A stretch of 64,000 nt of DNA from Lacinutrix sp. MedPE-SW (GTDB lineage: Bacteria; Bacteroidota; Bacteroidia; Flavobacteriales; Flavobacteriaceae), in assembly GCF_001874145.1 (NCBI RefSeq), contig NZ_MPCX01000013.1, forward strand, positions 1 to 64,000. Direction: 5' to 3'. Within the stretch, counting starts at the first letter, position 1. Every line of letters starts with the position of its first letter. A model generated the notes under the pieces. It made no database searches. It was not told the DNA's origin and was given only the letters and a program-made list of their open reading frames with translations. The translations under genes were made by a program, and so were the position numbers. Of this stretch, positions 20,011 through 30,199 are shown piece after piece.

Positions 20011-20728
20011 TTATAGTTTCAGATAAATTAAAATTTTTAACTGCAACCTCTTTTGTGTTTAAATTATTAAAACACATTTCAAGTTTAGTATTGGTTTTTT
20101 CAATTTGTGTTATACTTGTTGTTTTAACAAAACCGCGATCCATTACAACACCAAAATCATTGTTTCCTTTTCCTGCTGTTTTATGAAATTTTAATAATGT
20201 AGATGCTTCTAATTCATTTTCAGCTTTAAAAACATTAAACCAATCGCGTCTAGCTTGTTTTTTATCTTCGGTATACAACGTTGTTGAAGACCATATTTTT
20301 GTTGCTAGTGGTAGTTGCTGAAAATGCTTTTGAGTTTCATCCCAAACCAGTTCATAAAATTTTAAATTGGTATTCCAGTCGGCAATCACAATTGTAAATG
20401 GCTCAATACCATTAAAATTATATGATGCTATTGTTGCCTCTATGGCATCTGTTGTTAATAAATCTGTTACCACAACACCTCTACTTTGCCTATATGTTGG
20501 TTTTCTTTTATGTAATTTAAAACCACCATTAAGCAAACAAACAACTCTGTTTTTATCACTTGCACCAATCCAACTTCCACCAGACTCCTGGTCTTTTGGC
20601 ATTAATAACTCTGTATTATTAATAGAATAAAAATCTGGAGACAAAGCAACTCGACTTGGTGCTTCGTCTCTATTAGAAGTTAGCACAAAATCATCATTAC
20701 CTTTATAAAAAATACTTACTGTACACAT
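20003..20728 (-). CDS. NRDE / TANGO2 family protein
   Basis: MCTVSIFYKGNDDFVLTSNRDEAPSR; SWIGASDKNRVVCLLNGG. Start trimmed so that MC is N-terminal. Confidence 0.9.
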   Translation of the reverse strand: MCTVSIFYKGNDDFVLTSNRDEAPSRVALSPDFYSINNTELLMPKDQESGGSWIGASDKNRVVCLLNGGFKLHKRKPTYRQSRGVVVTDLLTTDAIEATIASYNFNGIEPFTIVIADWNTNLKFYELVWDETQKHFQQLPLATKIWSSTTLYTEDKKQARRDWFNVFKAENELEASTLLKFHKTAGKGNNDFGVVMDRGFVKTTSITQIEKTNTKLEMCFNNLNTKEVAVKNFNLSETING

Positions 20729-20897
20729 AAATAGTATAGTCCTAAATTGATGTAGCAACTTACAAAAAAATAAGAATTCTTTGGCATTTGCCTGAGAAAG
20801 AAATCGTTTAAAATTCCTTAACTTTGATGCTTTAAAATTTTAGACAACTAAAAACAACTAGATTTTCACTTTCGTGGAAACAAAAAATTAATTTTAT

Positions 20898-22526
20898 ATG
20901 GGAAAAGGATTTTTTAATGTGCCAATTGCAGTTAACGAACCTGTAAGAGCTTACGAGCCAGGATGCGAACATCGTGAAGCTATTTCTAAAGCATATCAAG
21001 AAATGTACAGTAGCGTTATAGACGTGCCAATGTACATTAATGGAAAAGATGTTAAAACTGGTGACACTAAACCAATGTCTCCACCGCACGACCATCAACA
21101 TGTTGTTGGACACTATCATTTAGCAAAAAAATCTCACGTTGAAGAAGCTATTTCTACTGCTTTAGAAGCAAGAGAATCTTGGGCAAATACACCTTGGGAA
21201 CATAGAGCTGGCATCTTTTTAAAAGCTGCCGAATTAATTGCCGGACCATATAGAGCTAGAATTAATGCTGCTACTATGATGGCGCAATCTAAAACAATAC
21301 ACCAAGCAGAAATTGATGCTGCTTGTGAGTTAATAGATTTTTTACGTTTTAACGTACAGTACATGACAGATATGTACCATGAGCAACCAGAGAGTACAAG
21401 TGGCGCATGGAATCGTTTAGAATACAGACCTCTTGAAGGATTTACTTACGCAGTATCGCCTTTTAACTTTACAGCTATTGCAGGAAACTTACCATCTTGT
21501 ATGGCATTAATGGGTAATGTTGTAGTATGGAAACCAAGTGATTCTCAAATATACTCTGCAAAAGTAATTATGGATGTATTTGAAGAAGCTGGTGTTCCTG
21601 CTGGAGTTATTAATGTTGTATTTGGTGATCCAAAAATGATTACTGATACTGTTTTAGCAAGTCCAGATTTTTCTGGCTTACACTTTACAGGTTCTACATA
21701 CATTTTTAAAGAGTTATGGAAACAAATAGGAAACAATATACACAACTATAAAACTTACCCAAAAATTGTAGGAGAAACTGGTGGTAAAGATTTTATTGTT
21801 GCTCATAAAACGGCTAACCCAATTCAAGTTGCAACAGCTATTTCTCGTGGTGCTTTTGAGTTTCAAGGTCAAAAATGTAGTGCTGCTTCTCGTGCTTATA
21901 TTTCTAAAAGTATATGGAGTGAAGTAAAAGCTCAAGTAATAGAAGATGTAAAATCTTTTAAAATGGGTTCTCCTGCGGATATGGAAAACTTTATTACGGC
22001 AGTTATTCATGAAGCTTCTTTTGATAAGTTAGCAAAATATATTGACCAAGCTAAAAAAGATAAAAAAGCCGAAATTATTGTTGGTGGAAATTACGACAAG
22101 AGCAAAGGTTACTTTATTGAACCTACTGTAATTGTAACTGAAGACCCAAAATACACAACAATGTGTGATGAGTTATTTGGTCCTGTAATTACTATATATG
22201 TTTTTGAAGACAAAGATTTCTCTAAAACTTTAAAACTGGTTGATGAAACATCAGAATATGCATTAACTGGTGCTATTTTAGCACAAGATAGATATGCTAT
22301 TGTTGAAGCTACAAAAGCATTACAAAACTGTGCAGGTAACTTTTATATAAATGACAAACCAACTGGAGCTGTTGTAGGACAACAACCATTTGGTGGCGCA
22401 AGAAGTTCTGGTACCAATGATAAAGCTGGAAGTATTTTAAACTTACAACGTTGGGTTTCACCTAGAATGATTAAAGAAACATTTGTTACACCAACAGATT
22501 ATAGATATCCTTTTTTAGGAGAATAG
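20898..22526 (+). CDS. pruA: L-glutamate gamma-semialdehyde (1-pyrroline-5-carboxylate) dehydrogenase
   Basis: WKPSDSQIYSAKVIMDVFEEAGVPAGVINVVFGD; GETGGKDFIVAH; GQKCSAASRAYI; GQQPFGGARSSGTNDKAG. Confidence 0.94.
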   Translation: MGKGFFNVPIAVNEPVRAYEPGCEHREAISKAYQEMYSSVIDVPMYINGKDVKTGDTKPMSPPHDHQHVVGHYHLAKKSHVEEAISTALEARESWANTPWEHRAGIFLKAAELIAGPYRARINAATMMAQSKTIHQAEIDAACELIDFLRFNVQYMTDMYHEQPESTSGAWNRLEYRPLEGFTYAVSPFNFTAIAGNLPSCMALMGNVVVWKPSDSQIYSAKVIMDVFEEAGVPAGVINVVFGDPKMITDTVLASPDFSGLHFTGSTYIFKELWKQIGNNIHNYKTYPKIVGETGGKDFIVAHKTANPIQVATAISRGAFEFQGQKCSAASRAYISKSIWSEVKAQVIEDVKSFKMGSPADMENFITAVIHEASFDKLAKYIDQAKKDKKAEIIVGGNYDKSKGYFIEPTVIVTEDPKYTTMCDELFGPVITIYVFEDKDFSKTLKLVDETSEYALTGAILAQDRYAIVEATKALQNCAGNFYINDKPTGAVVGQQPFGGARSSGTNDKAGSILNLQRWVSPRMIKETFVTPTDYRYPFLGE

Positions 22527-22548
22527 AATAATCTATTTTTTAAACACA

Positions 22549-22581
22549 AAAAAACCAAAGCATAATGCTTTGGTTTTTTTT
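22549..22581. terminator. Bidirectional terminator between pruA and rsmG
   Basis: AAAAAAACCAAAGCATAATGCTTTGGTTTTTTT. Confidence 0.85.
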
Positions 22582-22602
22582 ATTTATAATCTTTAAATTT
22601 TA

Positions 22603-23232
22603 TTAGCCACCCCATTTTAATGGCAAGTGTACTACTTTTTTAGTTTCGTAAAAATCTTCTGAATAAAAATCACTTAAATTATATATTGTAGTCGTTTTAT
22701 AATCTTTAAGTTCTTCGGTTAAATCTCCACCTTTTAAATACAAAATCCCGTTTTTTAATTCGTGATTTTGTTCTTTTTTAATTTTTCCTTTTACCCAATG
22801 AACAAATGTTGGCATTGCCGCTACTGCTCGACTTACAATAAAATCGTAAGTTTCTTTAATTTCTTCAACTCGGGTATGTGTTGTTTTAACATTCTCTAAG
22901 CCCAAACCTTGAGCAACTTCATTTACTACTTTAAGTTTTTTTGCAATACTATCTACTAAATGAAAATTACATTCTGGAAATAATATGGCTAATGGAATAC
23001 CAGGAAAACCGCCACCAGTGCCAACATCCATAATATCTGAGTCGTCTTTAAACTCAATAACCTTAGCAATAGCAAGAGAATGCAAGACATGGCGCATATA
23101 CAATTCGTCAATATCTTTTCTCGATACTACATTAATTTTAAGATTCCAATCTTGATACAAATGAGAAAGTTTTTCAAATTTATCTATTTGATCTTCAGTA
23201 AGATTTGGGAAGTATTTTAAAATAAGCTCCAT
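22603..23232 (-). CDS. rsmG: 16S rRNA (guanine-N7) methyltransferase
   Basis: MDVGTGGGFPGIPLAILFPECNFHLVDSIAKKLKVV; DFIVSRAVAAM. Confidence 0.95.
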   Translation of the reverse strand: MELILKYFPNLTEDQIDKFEKLSHLYQDWNLKINVVSRKDIDELYMRHVLHSLAIAKVIEFKDDSDIMDVGTGGGFPGIPLAILFPECNFHLVDSIAKKLKVVNEVAQGLGLENVKTTHTRVEEIKETYDFIVSRAVAAMPTFVHWVKGKIKKEQNHELKNGILYLKGGDLTEELKDYKTTTIYNLSDFYSEDFYETKKVVHLPLKWGG

Positions 23233-23312
23233 TATTATATTTTTTGCAAAAATAGAAATTTTATATCCATATTTTTATCAAATTCTTTTTAAGTTCAAAC
23301 GTTTTTATTAAT

Positions 23313-23320
23313 TATCTTTG
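23313..23320 (+). promoter_or_regulatory. Bacteroidota -7 element (TATCTTTG) upstream of desaturase
   Basis: TAnnTTTG match 52 nt before the ATG at 23372. Confidence 0.45.
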
Positions 23321-23371
23321 ACACAAATATGATTGGCACGTTTTGTGCGTTATTATATAAAATTAAAAAAA

Positions 23372-24472
23372 ATGACAAAGCAAACTTTATCTTTCTCTAG
23401 AACAGATTCTGCGAAGTTCTTTAGAACTCTAAACAAGCGAGTTAACTCTTACTTTAAAGACAACAACATTAAACGTACCGGTAACTGGAAATTATGGCTA
23501 AAAACTGTAATTATGTTTACCATATTTTTAGCTCCTTACTTTTTAATATTAACCCTTAATATTCCTGGTTGGGCGCAATTATTACTTACCATAGTCATGG
23601 GAATAGGTATGGCTGGCGTTGGTATGAACGTTATGCACGATGGTAACCACGGTTCGTTTTCAAATAAAGAATGGGTTAACCGTTTAATGGGAAGTAGCAT
23701 CTATATTTTAGCTGGAAATGTTTACAACTGGAAAGTACAACATAATGTATTACACCATACTTATACAAATATCCATGGACATGATGAAGATTTAGAAGCG
23801 GGACGTATTTTACGTTTTTCTAAACATTCTGAATGGAGATGGCATCATAAATTTCAACACTACTACTCTATTTTATTATACGGTTTATTAACTATAAACT
23901 GGGCAATCACTACAGACTGGCAACAAATGAAACGTTATATGAAACGTAAATTGTCTTATGGAGAATTCCCTAATCCTGTAGCAAACTGGAGTAAATTAGT
24001 GATTTCTAAAATTATATACATTGCTATGTGGATTGTATTACCAATGCTTATTTTAGATGCAGCTTGGTGGAAAATTTTATTAGGTTTCTTTATCATGCAT
24101 TATACAGCAGGATTAATATTAAGTGTTGTTTTTCAATTAGCACATGTTATTGAAGATGCAGAAATGCCTTTACCAGAAAAAAACGGCACCATGAAAAATA
24201 CTTGGGCAATACACCAATTAAGAACAACTGTAAATTTTGGTGCAAAAAGCCGAATTATAAATTGGTTTACTGGTGGTTTAAATCACCAAGTAGAGCATCA
24301 TATATTTCCACATATTAGCCATATTCACTATGGTAAAATTGCAGAAATAGTAAGAGAAACTGCGCAAGAATTTAATTTACCTTATAACGAATATAAAACC
24401 ACTCGTAAAGCAATTGCTGCGCATTTTAGATATTTACGAGAAATGGGAATGAAACCAGCTTTACAAGCGTAA
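23372..24472 (+). CDS. Fatty acid desaturase
   Basis: His boxes HDGNHG, HHTYTNIHGHDED, HQVEHHIFPHISH. Start moved to 23372 (MTKQTLSFSR). Confidence 0.93.
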   Translation: MTKQTLSFSRTDSAKFFRTLNKRVNSYFKDNNIKRTGNWKLWLKTVIMFTIFLAPYFLILTLNIPGWAQLLLTIVMGIGMAGVGMNVMHDGNHGSFSNKEWVNRLMGSSIYILAGNVYNWKVQHNVLHHTYTNIHGHDEDLEAGRILRFSKHSEWRWHHKFQHYYSILLYGLLTINWAITTDWQQMKRYMKRKLSYGEFPNPVANWSKLVISKIIYIAMWIVLPMLILDAAWWKILLGFFIMHYTAGLILSVVFQLAHVIEDAEMPLPEKNGTMKNTWAIHQLRTTVNFGAKSRIINWFTGGLNHQVEHHIFPHISHIHYGKIAEIVRETAQEFNLPYNEYKTTRKAIAAHFRYLREMGMKPALQA

Positions 24473-24483
24473 TCACAAATTTA

Positions 24484-25674
24484 ATGAGCCAACCACTTTC
24501 TAACCGTATTAAAAATATGGCTACTTCTGCCACTTTAGCAATGGCAGCAAAAGCAAGAGAATTAAGAGCTGAAGGCAAAGATATCATCGGTTTAAGTTTG
24601 GGCGAACCAGACTTTAATACTCCAGATTTTATTAAAGGTGCCGCAATTCAAGCAATTAACGAAGATTATAATTCTTACACACCAGTTGATGGTTATGTAG
24701 AATTAAAAGAAGCTGTAATCACTAAATTTAAACGTGATAATAATTTAACTTACACATTACCACAAATAGTAGTTTCAACAGGAGCAAAACAATCACTTTA
24801 TAATGTAGCACAAGTTATGTTAAATGATGGTGATGAAGTTATTTTACCTTGCCCATACTGGGTAAGTTATAGCGATATTGTTAAGGTTGCTGGCGGCGTA
24901 CCTGTAGAAGTTAAAACAGCTATCACTACAGATTTTAAAATGACTGCAGACCAACTAGAAGCAGCTATTACACCTAAAACAAAAATGCTTTGGTTTAGCT
25001 CGCCTTGTAACCCAAGTGGATCTCTTTACAGCCATGAAGAATTAGAAGCTTTAGCTACCGTATTAAAAAAGCATCCAAATATTTATGTAGTTTCAGATGA
25101 AATTTACGAACATATAAACTACACAGGAAAACCTCACGCTAGTATGGCTGGTGTAGATGGTATGTTTGAACGTACCGTAACAATAAATGGAGTCTCTAAA
25201 GCTTTTGCTATGACTGGATGGCGTATAGGTTATATAGGTGCACCAGATTGGATTGCACGTGCCTGTAATAAAATTCAAGGTCAAATAACAAGTGGTGCAA
25301 ACTGTATTGCACAACGCGCTGTAATTACTGCCTTAAATGCAGATGCTAGTGTTGTAGATTATATGATTGATGAATTTAAAGAGCGTCGTGATATGATTTT
25401 AGAATCTTTAAACGGTATTGAAGGTTTTAAAACAAATACACCAGAAGGTGCTTTTTATGTGTTTCCAAATATTTCTTATTTCTTTGGTAAAACTTTAAAA
25501 GGAAAGACTATAAATAATGCTACAGATTTTTCTTTATTTTTATTAGAAGAAGCTCTTGTTGCAACAGTTACTGGTGAAGCATTTGGTAATCCAGATTGTA
25601 TAAGAATAAGCTATGCTGCATCGCAGGAACAGATTAAAGAAGCGATTAAACGTATAAAAGAAGCTTTAGTTTAA
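24484..25674 (+). CDS. PLP-dependent aminotransferase, aspartate aminotransferase-like
   Basis: IIGLSLGEPDFNTPDFI; SSPCNPSGSLYS; VNGVSKAFAMTGWRIGYIG-type Lys motif (TINGVSKAFAMTGWRIGYIGAP). Confidence 0.93.
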   Translation: MSQPLSNRIKNMATSATLAMAAKARELRAEGKDIIGLSLGEPDFNTPDFIKGAAIQAINEDYNSYTPVDGYVELKEAVITKFKRDNNLTYTLPQIVVSTGAKQSLYNVAQVMLNDGDEVILPCPYWVSYSDIVKVAGGVPVEVKTAITTDFKMTADQLEAAITPKTKMLWFSSPCNPSGSLYSHEELEALATVLKKHPNIYVVSDEIYEHINYTGKPHASMAGVDGMFERTVTINGVSKAFAMTGWRIGYIGAPDWIARACNKIQGQITSGANCIAQRAVITALNADASVVDYMIDEFKERRDMILESLNGIEGFKTNTPEGAFYVFPNISYFFGKTLKGKTINNATDFSLFLLEEALVATVTGEAFGNPDCIRISYAASQEQIKEAIKRIKEALV

Positions 25675-25694
25675 TACATAACTAAACTCAAAAT

Positions 25695-25730
25695 AAAAAA
25701 AGCCACTAAAATATTTAGTGGCTTTTTTTA
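25695..25730. terminator. Terminator between aminotransferase and trkH
   Basis: AAAAAAGCCACTAAA-ATA-TTTAGTGGCTTTTTTT. Confidence 0.85.
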
Positions 25731-25757
25731 TATGTATAAAATTGAATATTTAATTTA

Positions 25758-27263
25758 TTATCGATTTCTCCAGAAAAAAGGTGTAAGCAATATTAATACG
25801 GTAAATAACTCTAATCTACCAATAAGCATTAAAAATGATGACCACCATTTTCCTATTGCTGGTAATGCATTATAGTTATCTACTGGCCCAAAGTCACCTA
25901 ATGCTGGACCAACATTACCTAAACTAGAAGCTGCTAAACCTATTGCAGAAGTAAAATCTATTTGCATCATAGAAAAGCCTAAAGCACCTACTATAAACGC
26001 TAAAAGATATAGAATAAAGAAACCTAAAATATTAAATACAATATCTCCAGACACCGATCGCTTATTATAGCGTACTGGCAAAATTGCATTTGGGTGTAAT
26101 GCGCGTTTAAATTCTAGAAATCCATTTTTAATAGTAATTAAGTGTCGTACCACTTTTATTCCTCCAGAAGTACTTCCTGCAGAACCACCTAAAAACATTA
26201 AACCAAAAAAGAAAACAGTTAAAAATGGTGTCCATAACGTATAATCTGCAGAAACAAATCCTGTAGTAGTTACAATGGCGAGCACCTGAAATAGAGAATG
26301 CCTAATTGCACTTTCACCTTCGCCATAAACCATAGGATGATTAATTGAAGATTTACTTACATCTGCATTACAATAAATTAAAATGGCCGCTATGGCTGTA
26401 AAAATTACTATAAATCTAAAATAAAGTTTAAACTCTTCATCTTTAAAAACTTTTTGAACTCTACCTTTAAAAGCAAAATAACTCAATACAAAGTTTGTAC
26501 CTGCTAAAAACATAAACAGAATAATTATGTATTGTATTAAAGGTTTATCGTTCCAGTATGCTACACTTGCATTTTTAGTTGAAAATCCACCTGTAGACAA
26601 TGTACTTAAAGAATGATTTATAGCATCAAAAAACGACATTCCTGCTGCTTTAAGCAAAATAGTTTCGGCTGCTGTATAACCAAAGTATATAAGCCATAAT
26701 CGCTTAGCTGTATCTGTTATTCTTGGGTGTAATTTATCGGCACTTGGTCCTGGAGCTTCTGCTGCAAATAACTGCATACCACCAATACCTAATAATGGAA
26801 GAATAGCAACTGCAAGTACAATTATTCCCATTCCACCAATCCAATGTGTTAAGCTTCGCCAAAATAAAACACCTTCTGGAACAGCTTCAATATCATCTAA
26901 AATTGAAGCTCCTGTAGTGGTAAAACCAGACATGGTTTCAAAAAAAGCATCTGTAAAACTTGGAATAGACTCGGTTAAAACATAAGGTATAGATCCCGAA
27001 AGCGTCATTACAATCCAGCCAAAGGCTACTACTATATAACCTTCTCGCTTATTCATTTCTTTTTTATGGTTACGAGTATAAACCATACTCACCACACCAA
27101 TTAGCATGGTAACTACACCAGAGATTAAAAGCTCTATAGTAACACCATCTTTATAAATAAGGCTTACTAAAGTAGAAAGGAGCATGAAACCTCCATTAAA
27201 AAGAAATAATAAACCGAAAAAATGGAATATAATCTTATAATTAAGTTTTAAACTTTTACCCAT
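25758..27263 (-). CDS. TrkH family potassium uptake protein
   Basis: ETMSGFTTTGASIL; LTHWIGGMGIIVLAVAILPLLGIGGMQLF; STGGFSTKN; GSAGSTSGGIKVVR. Confidence 0.95.
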   Translation of the reverse strand: MGKSLKLNYKIIFHFFGLLFLFNGGFMLLSTLVSLIYKDGVTIELLISGVVTMLIGVVSMVYTRNHKKEMNKREGYIVVAFGWIVMTLSGSIPYVLTESIPSFTDAFFETMSGFTTTGASILDDIEAVPEGVLFWRSLTHWIGGMGIIVLAVAILPLLGIGGMQLFAAEAPGPSADKLHPRITDTAKRLWLIYFGYTAAETILLKAAGMSFFDAINHSLSTLSTGGFSTKNASVAYWNDKPLIQYIIILFMFLAGTNFVLSYFAFKGRVQKVFKDEEFKLYFRFIVIFTAIAAILIYCNADVSKSSINHPMVYGEGESAIRHSLFQVLAIVTTTGFVSADYTLWTPFLTVFFFGLMFLGGSAGSTSGGIKVVRHLITIKNGFLEFKRALHPNAILPVRYNKRSVSGDIVFNILGFFILYLLAFIVGALGFSMMQIDFTSAIGLAASSLGNVGPALGDFGPVDNYNALPAIGKWWSSFLMLIGRLELFTVLILLTPFFWRNR

Positions 27264-27269
27264 AATAGA

Positions 27270-28619
27270 TTATAAAAACAATTTTTCTACCTGTTTAATA
27301 GATCGTGGTAAACAGCAAACAACTATGTAATCACCTTCTTTAATTTTAAAACTTCCTAAAGCAATTAAACCTTTACCATCTCTTATTACACCACCAATTA
27401 TGGCAGATCTTGGAAACTCGACATCCTTTATTTGTTTATTACAAATTTTAGAGTCACTCTTTACTCTAAACTCTAGCAACTCGGCATTCATGTTGTTTAG
27501 CTTAGTCATTGCTACAACTTCACCTTTTCTTATATATCTAAAAATATTGTTTGCAGCCAATAACTTTTTATTAATTAAGGTGTCTATACCAATAGATTGA
27601 GACAGCTCAAAATAATCCATATTCTCTACAAGTGCGATTGTTTTTTTCACACCTTTAGATTTTGCTACAAGACAAGACATTATATTAGTTTCAGAATTTC
27701 CTGTTACAGAAATAAAAGCATCCATATCACCAATATTTTCCTCCTCTAAAAGCTCTACATTTCTACCGTCACCGTTTATAACCAAAACCTTTTCAAGTTC
27801 GTCTGCTATATCTAAAGCTGCTTCTCTGTTATTTTCAATTAACTTAACCTTAAATTGTTTTTGACAAAGGTCTCGAGACGTTTTATAACCAATTTTACTA
27901 CCGCCAAGAATCATTACATCACGTATTGGTGTATTGGTTTTTCCTGTCATTCTGCACAATTCCTCACCACCACCAGAACAAGTAATAAAAACTACTGTAT
28001 CTCCTTCTTTAAATTGCGTATCTCCTCTAGGTATAATTGTGTATTGAGTTCCAAAACGCTGTACTGCAATTGGTACAAAATGAATTTCGGAAAACAACTC
28101 TGCAGCTTCTTTTACCGTTTTTCCAACAAAAGATGCTGTTCTTGTTAAGTTTAAACTCACCATGGTTAATGCACCACCTTCAAACTCATAACTATCTTTA
28201 AATGCAGATTGATTTAATAATAATTGAATTTCTGATGCTGCTAAAGACTCTGGAGAAATAAGTTCGTCTATTCCAAACCTTGTAAATCCAACCTCATCTT
28301 TATGCTTTATAAATTCTGTATTAGAAATCCTTGCAATTGTTTTTTTACAACCCAATTGTTTTGCTAATACACAAACTGTAATATTTGTAGTTTCTGATGC
28401 TGTTACTGCAATCACCAAATCACTGGAGTTTACTCTTGCCTCTTTTAATATAGAAATAGAAGTAGCATCTCCTTTTAAAACCTTAATATCTAAATGATTA
28501 TCTGCATAAGACAAACTTTCTCTATTAGTATCTATAAGTGTAATTTCTTGCGATTCGTAAGACAGTAATTTTGCTAGGTGAAATCCAACCTCACCAGCTC
28601 CTGCTATTATAATTTTCAT
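27270..28619 (-). CDS. trkA: Trk system potassium transporter, NAD-binding subunit TrkA
   Basis: MKIIIAGAGEVGFHLAKLLS; repeated TrkA_N and TrkA_C domains. Confidence 0.95.
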   Translation of the reverse strand: MKIIIAGAGEVGFHLAKLLSYESQEITLIDTNRESLSYADNHLDIKVLKGDATSISILKEARVNSSDLVIAVTASETTNITVCVLAKQLGCKKTIARISNTEFIKHKDEVGFTRFGIDELISPESLAASEIQLLLNQSAFKDSYEFEGGALTMVSLNLTRTASFVGKTVKEAAELFSEIHFVPIAVQRFGTQYTIIPRGDTQFKEGDTVVFITCSGGGEELCRMTGKTNTPIRDVMILGGSKIGYKTSRDLCQKQFKVKLIENNREAALDIADELEKVLVINGDGRNVELLEEENIGDMDAFISVTGNSETNIMSCLVAKSKGVKKTIALVENMDYFELSQSIGIDTLINKKLLAANNIFRYIRKGEVVAMTKLNNMNAELLEFRVKSDSKICNKQIKDVEFPRSAIIGGVIRDGKGLIALGSFKIKEGDYIVVCCLPRSIKQVEKLFL

Positions 28620-28740
28620 GCGTTATTTTTCTGAAAAGTGATACAAAGATAATTAATTAACAATTGATAGCAGTATTAATTATTTGTTTTCAAGTTTCTT
28701 AAAGGGTAAACAATATATTATCTTCGCAAAAAAAATTAGT

Positions 28741-29469
28741 GTGTCGAAAATAAAACCTTATAAAGACAGCGACCTTAGCAAAAAGGAGCAAGTAACAAAA
28801 ATGTTTGATACCATATCTGGTGATTACGATGGTTTAAACCGCGTTATTTCTTTTGGAATAGATATTAAATGGCGTAAAAAAGTTGTGAAAATTGTAAAAG
28901 AAACACAACCAAAAACCATTTTAGATATTGCTACTGGAACTGGTGATTTAGCAATTAATTTAGCCGAAACTAATGCAAAAAAAATAGTTGGTTTCGATAT
29001 TAGTCCAGGAATGCTTGAAATTGGAAAAGAAAAAGTAAAGAAAAAAAATCTTGACCAAAAAATAGATATGGTTCTTGGTGATGGAGAAAGTATGCCTTTT
29101 GATGATAATAGTTTTGATGCTATTACTGTTGCTTTTGGCGTTAGAAATTTTGAAAACCTAGAAAGTGGTCTTAAAGAAATTTTACGTGTGCTTAAACCTA
29201 AAGGCACTTTTGTAATTTTAGAAACTTCTATGCCAGACAAAACACCTTTTAAACAAGGCTATAACTTTTATACTAAAAATATTTTACCATTAATTGGAAA
29301 AACCTTTTCTAAAGATAAAACAGCTTACAAATATCTTTGTGAATCTGCCTCTCAATTTCCTTATGGAGAAGCTTTAAACAATATTTTACGTAATATTGGG
29401 TTTACTAATGTTAAAGACTTGCCACAAACTTTTGGTGTGGCGACAATTTATACAGCATCTAAACATTAA
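28741..29469 (+). CDS. ubiE: Demethylmenaquinone methyltransferase (UbiE/MenG)
   Basis: [57 protein letters not shown] at 28741 is a likely start. Confidence 0.94.
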   Translation: MSKIKPYKDSDLSKKEQVTKMFDTISGDYDGLNRVISFGIDIKWRKKVVKIVKETQPKTILDIATGTGDLAINLAETNAKKIVGFDISPGMLEIGKEKVKKKNLDQKIDMVLGDGESMPFDDNSFDAITVAFGVRNFENLESGLKEILRVLKPKGTFVILETSMPDKTPFKQGYNFYTKNILPLIGKTFSKDKTAYKYLCESASQFPYGEALNNILRNIGFTNVKDLPQTFGVATIYTASKH

Positions 29470-29472
29470 TTA

Positions 29473-30192
29473 ATGAAAAGAGTTTTTGCCCTATTTATCT
29501 TCTTAATTGCAGCACAAACAAGCTATGCGCAATTATTTACTAAGGAAAAAGTAAAAAATAACGAAAACCTAGATAAGCAAACTTTAAGTTGGGGATATTA
29601 TTTTGGTGTTAACAACCTAGATTACAAATTTGATTATAATGATAATTTAGGTGATATAACAACCCAAAAAACCTATGGTTTTAATGTTGGTTTAGTAGGT
29701 GATATTAGAGCAAATGATTATATAAACTTTAGGTTAGAACCTGGTTTAGTGATAGCCTCTAGAAACATAACTTATCCAGAAAGTTTTTTTGCCAACTTTG
29801 AAGATGAAATTAATGCTAGCGATTTACTACGTGAAGTAAAATCTACTTACATATATGTACCGCTTATAATGCGATTATCTACACAACGTTTTAATAATTT
29901 TAAACCATTTGTCACTTTAGGTATAGCGACATCTATTAACTTGTCTAGTAACGAAAACAATCCTGAAGATAATAGTAACGGTGAATTTAGAACCACCAAA
30001 AACACCTTATTTTACGATATAGGTTTTGGTATCGATTTCTATTTATACTGGTTTAAATTCACACCTTCTATACGTGGCGTTTTTGCTATAAATGATGAGT
30101 TAATTAGAGATAACGATCCAAATAGTCCATGGACAGGAAACATTAACTCTATGAAAACACGTGGTATTTTTATAAACTTTACCTTTAGATAA
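29473..30192 (+). CDS. porT: PorT-like outer-membrane protein (T9SS accessory)
   Basis: Signal peptide; LSWGYYFGVNNLDYKFDYN; beta-barrel pattern; position directly after ubiE as in other Bacteroidota. Confidence 0.78.
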   Translation: MKRVFALFIFLIAAQTSYAQLFTKEKVKNNENLDKQTLSWGYYFGVNNLDYKFDYNDNLGDITTQKTYGFNVGLVGDIRANDYINFRLEPGLVIASRNITYPESFFANFEDEINASDLLREVKSTYIYVPLIMRLSTQRFNNFKPFVTLGIATSINLSSNENNPEDNSNGEFRTTKNTLFYDIGFGIDFYLYWFKFTPSIRGVFAINDELIRDNDPNSPWTGNINSMKTRGIFINFTFR

Positions 30193-30199
30193 CAAACGT

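Noticed and set aside
20832-22010. Minus-strand ORFs (95, 76, 66, 98 aa) opposite pruA
   Set aside because: Shadow ORFs antisense to a strongly conserved gene, with Cys/Phe/Tyr-rich low-complexity translations.
27855-28148. Plus-strand 97-aa ORF inside trkA
   Set aside because: Antisense shadow of trkA; composition is not protein-like.
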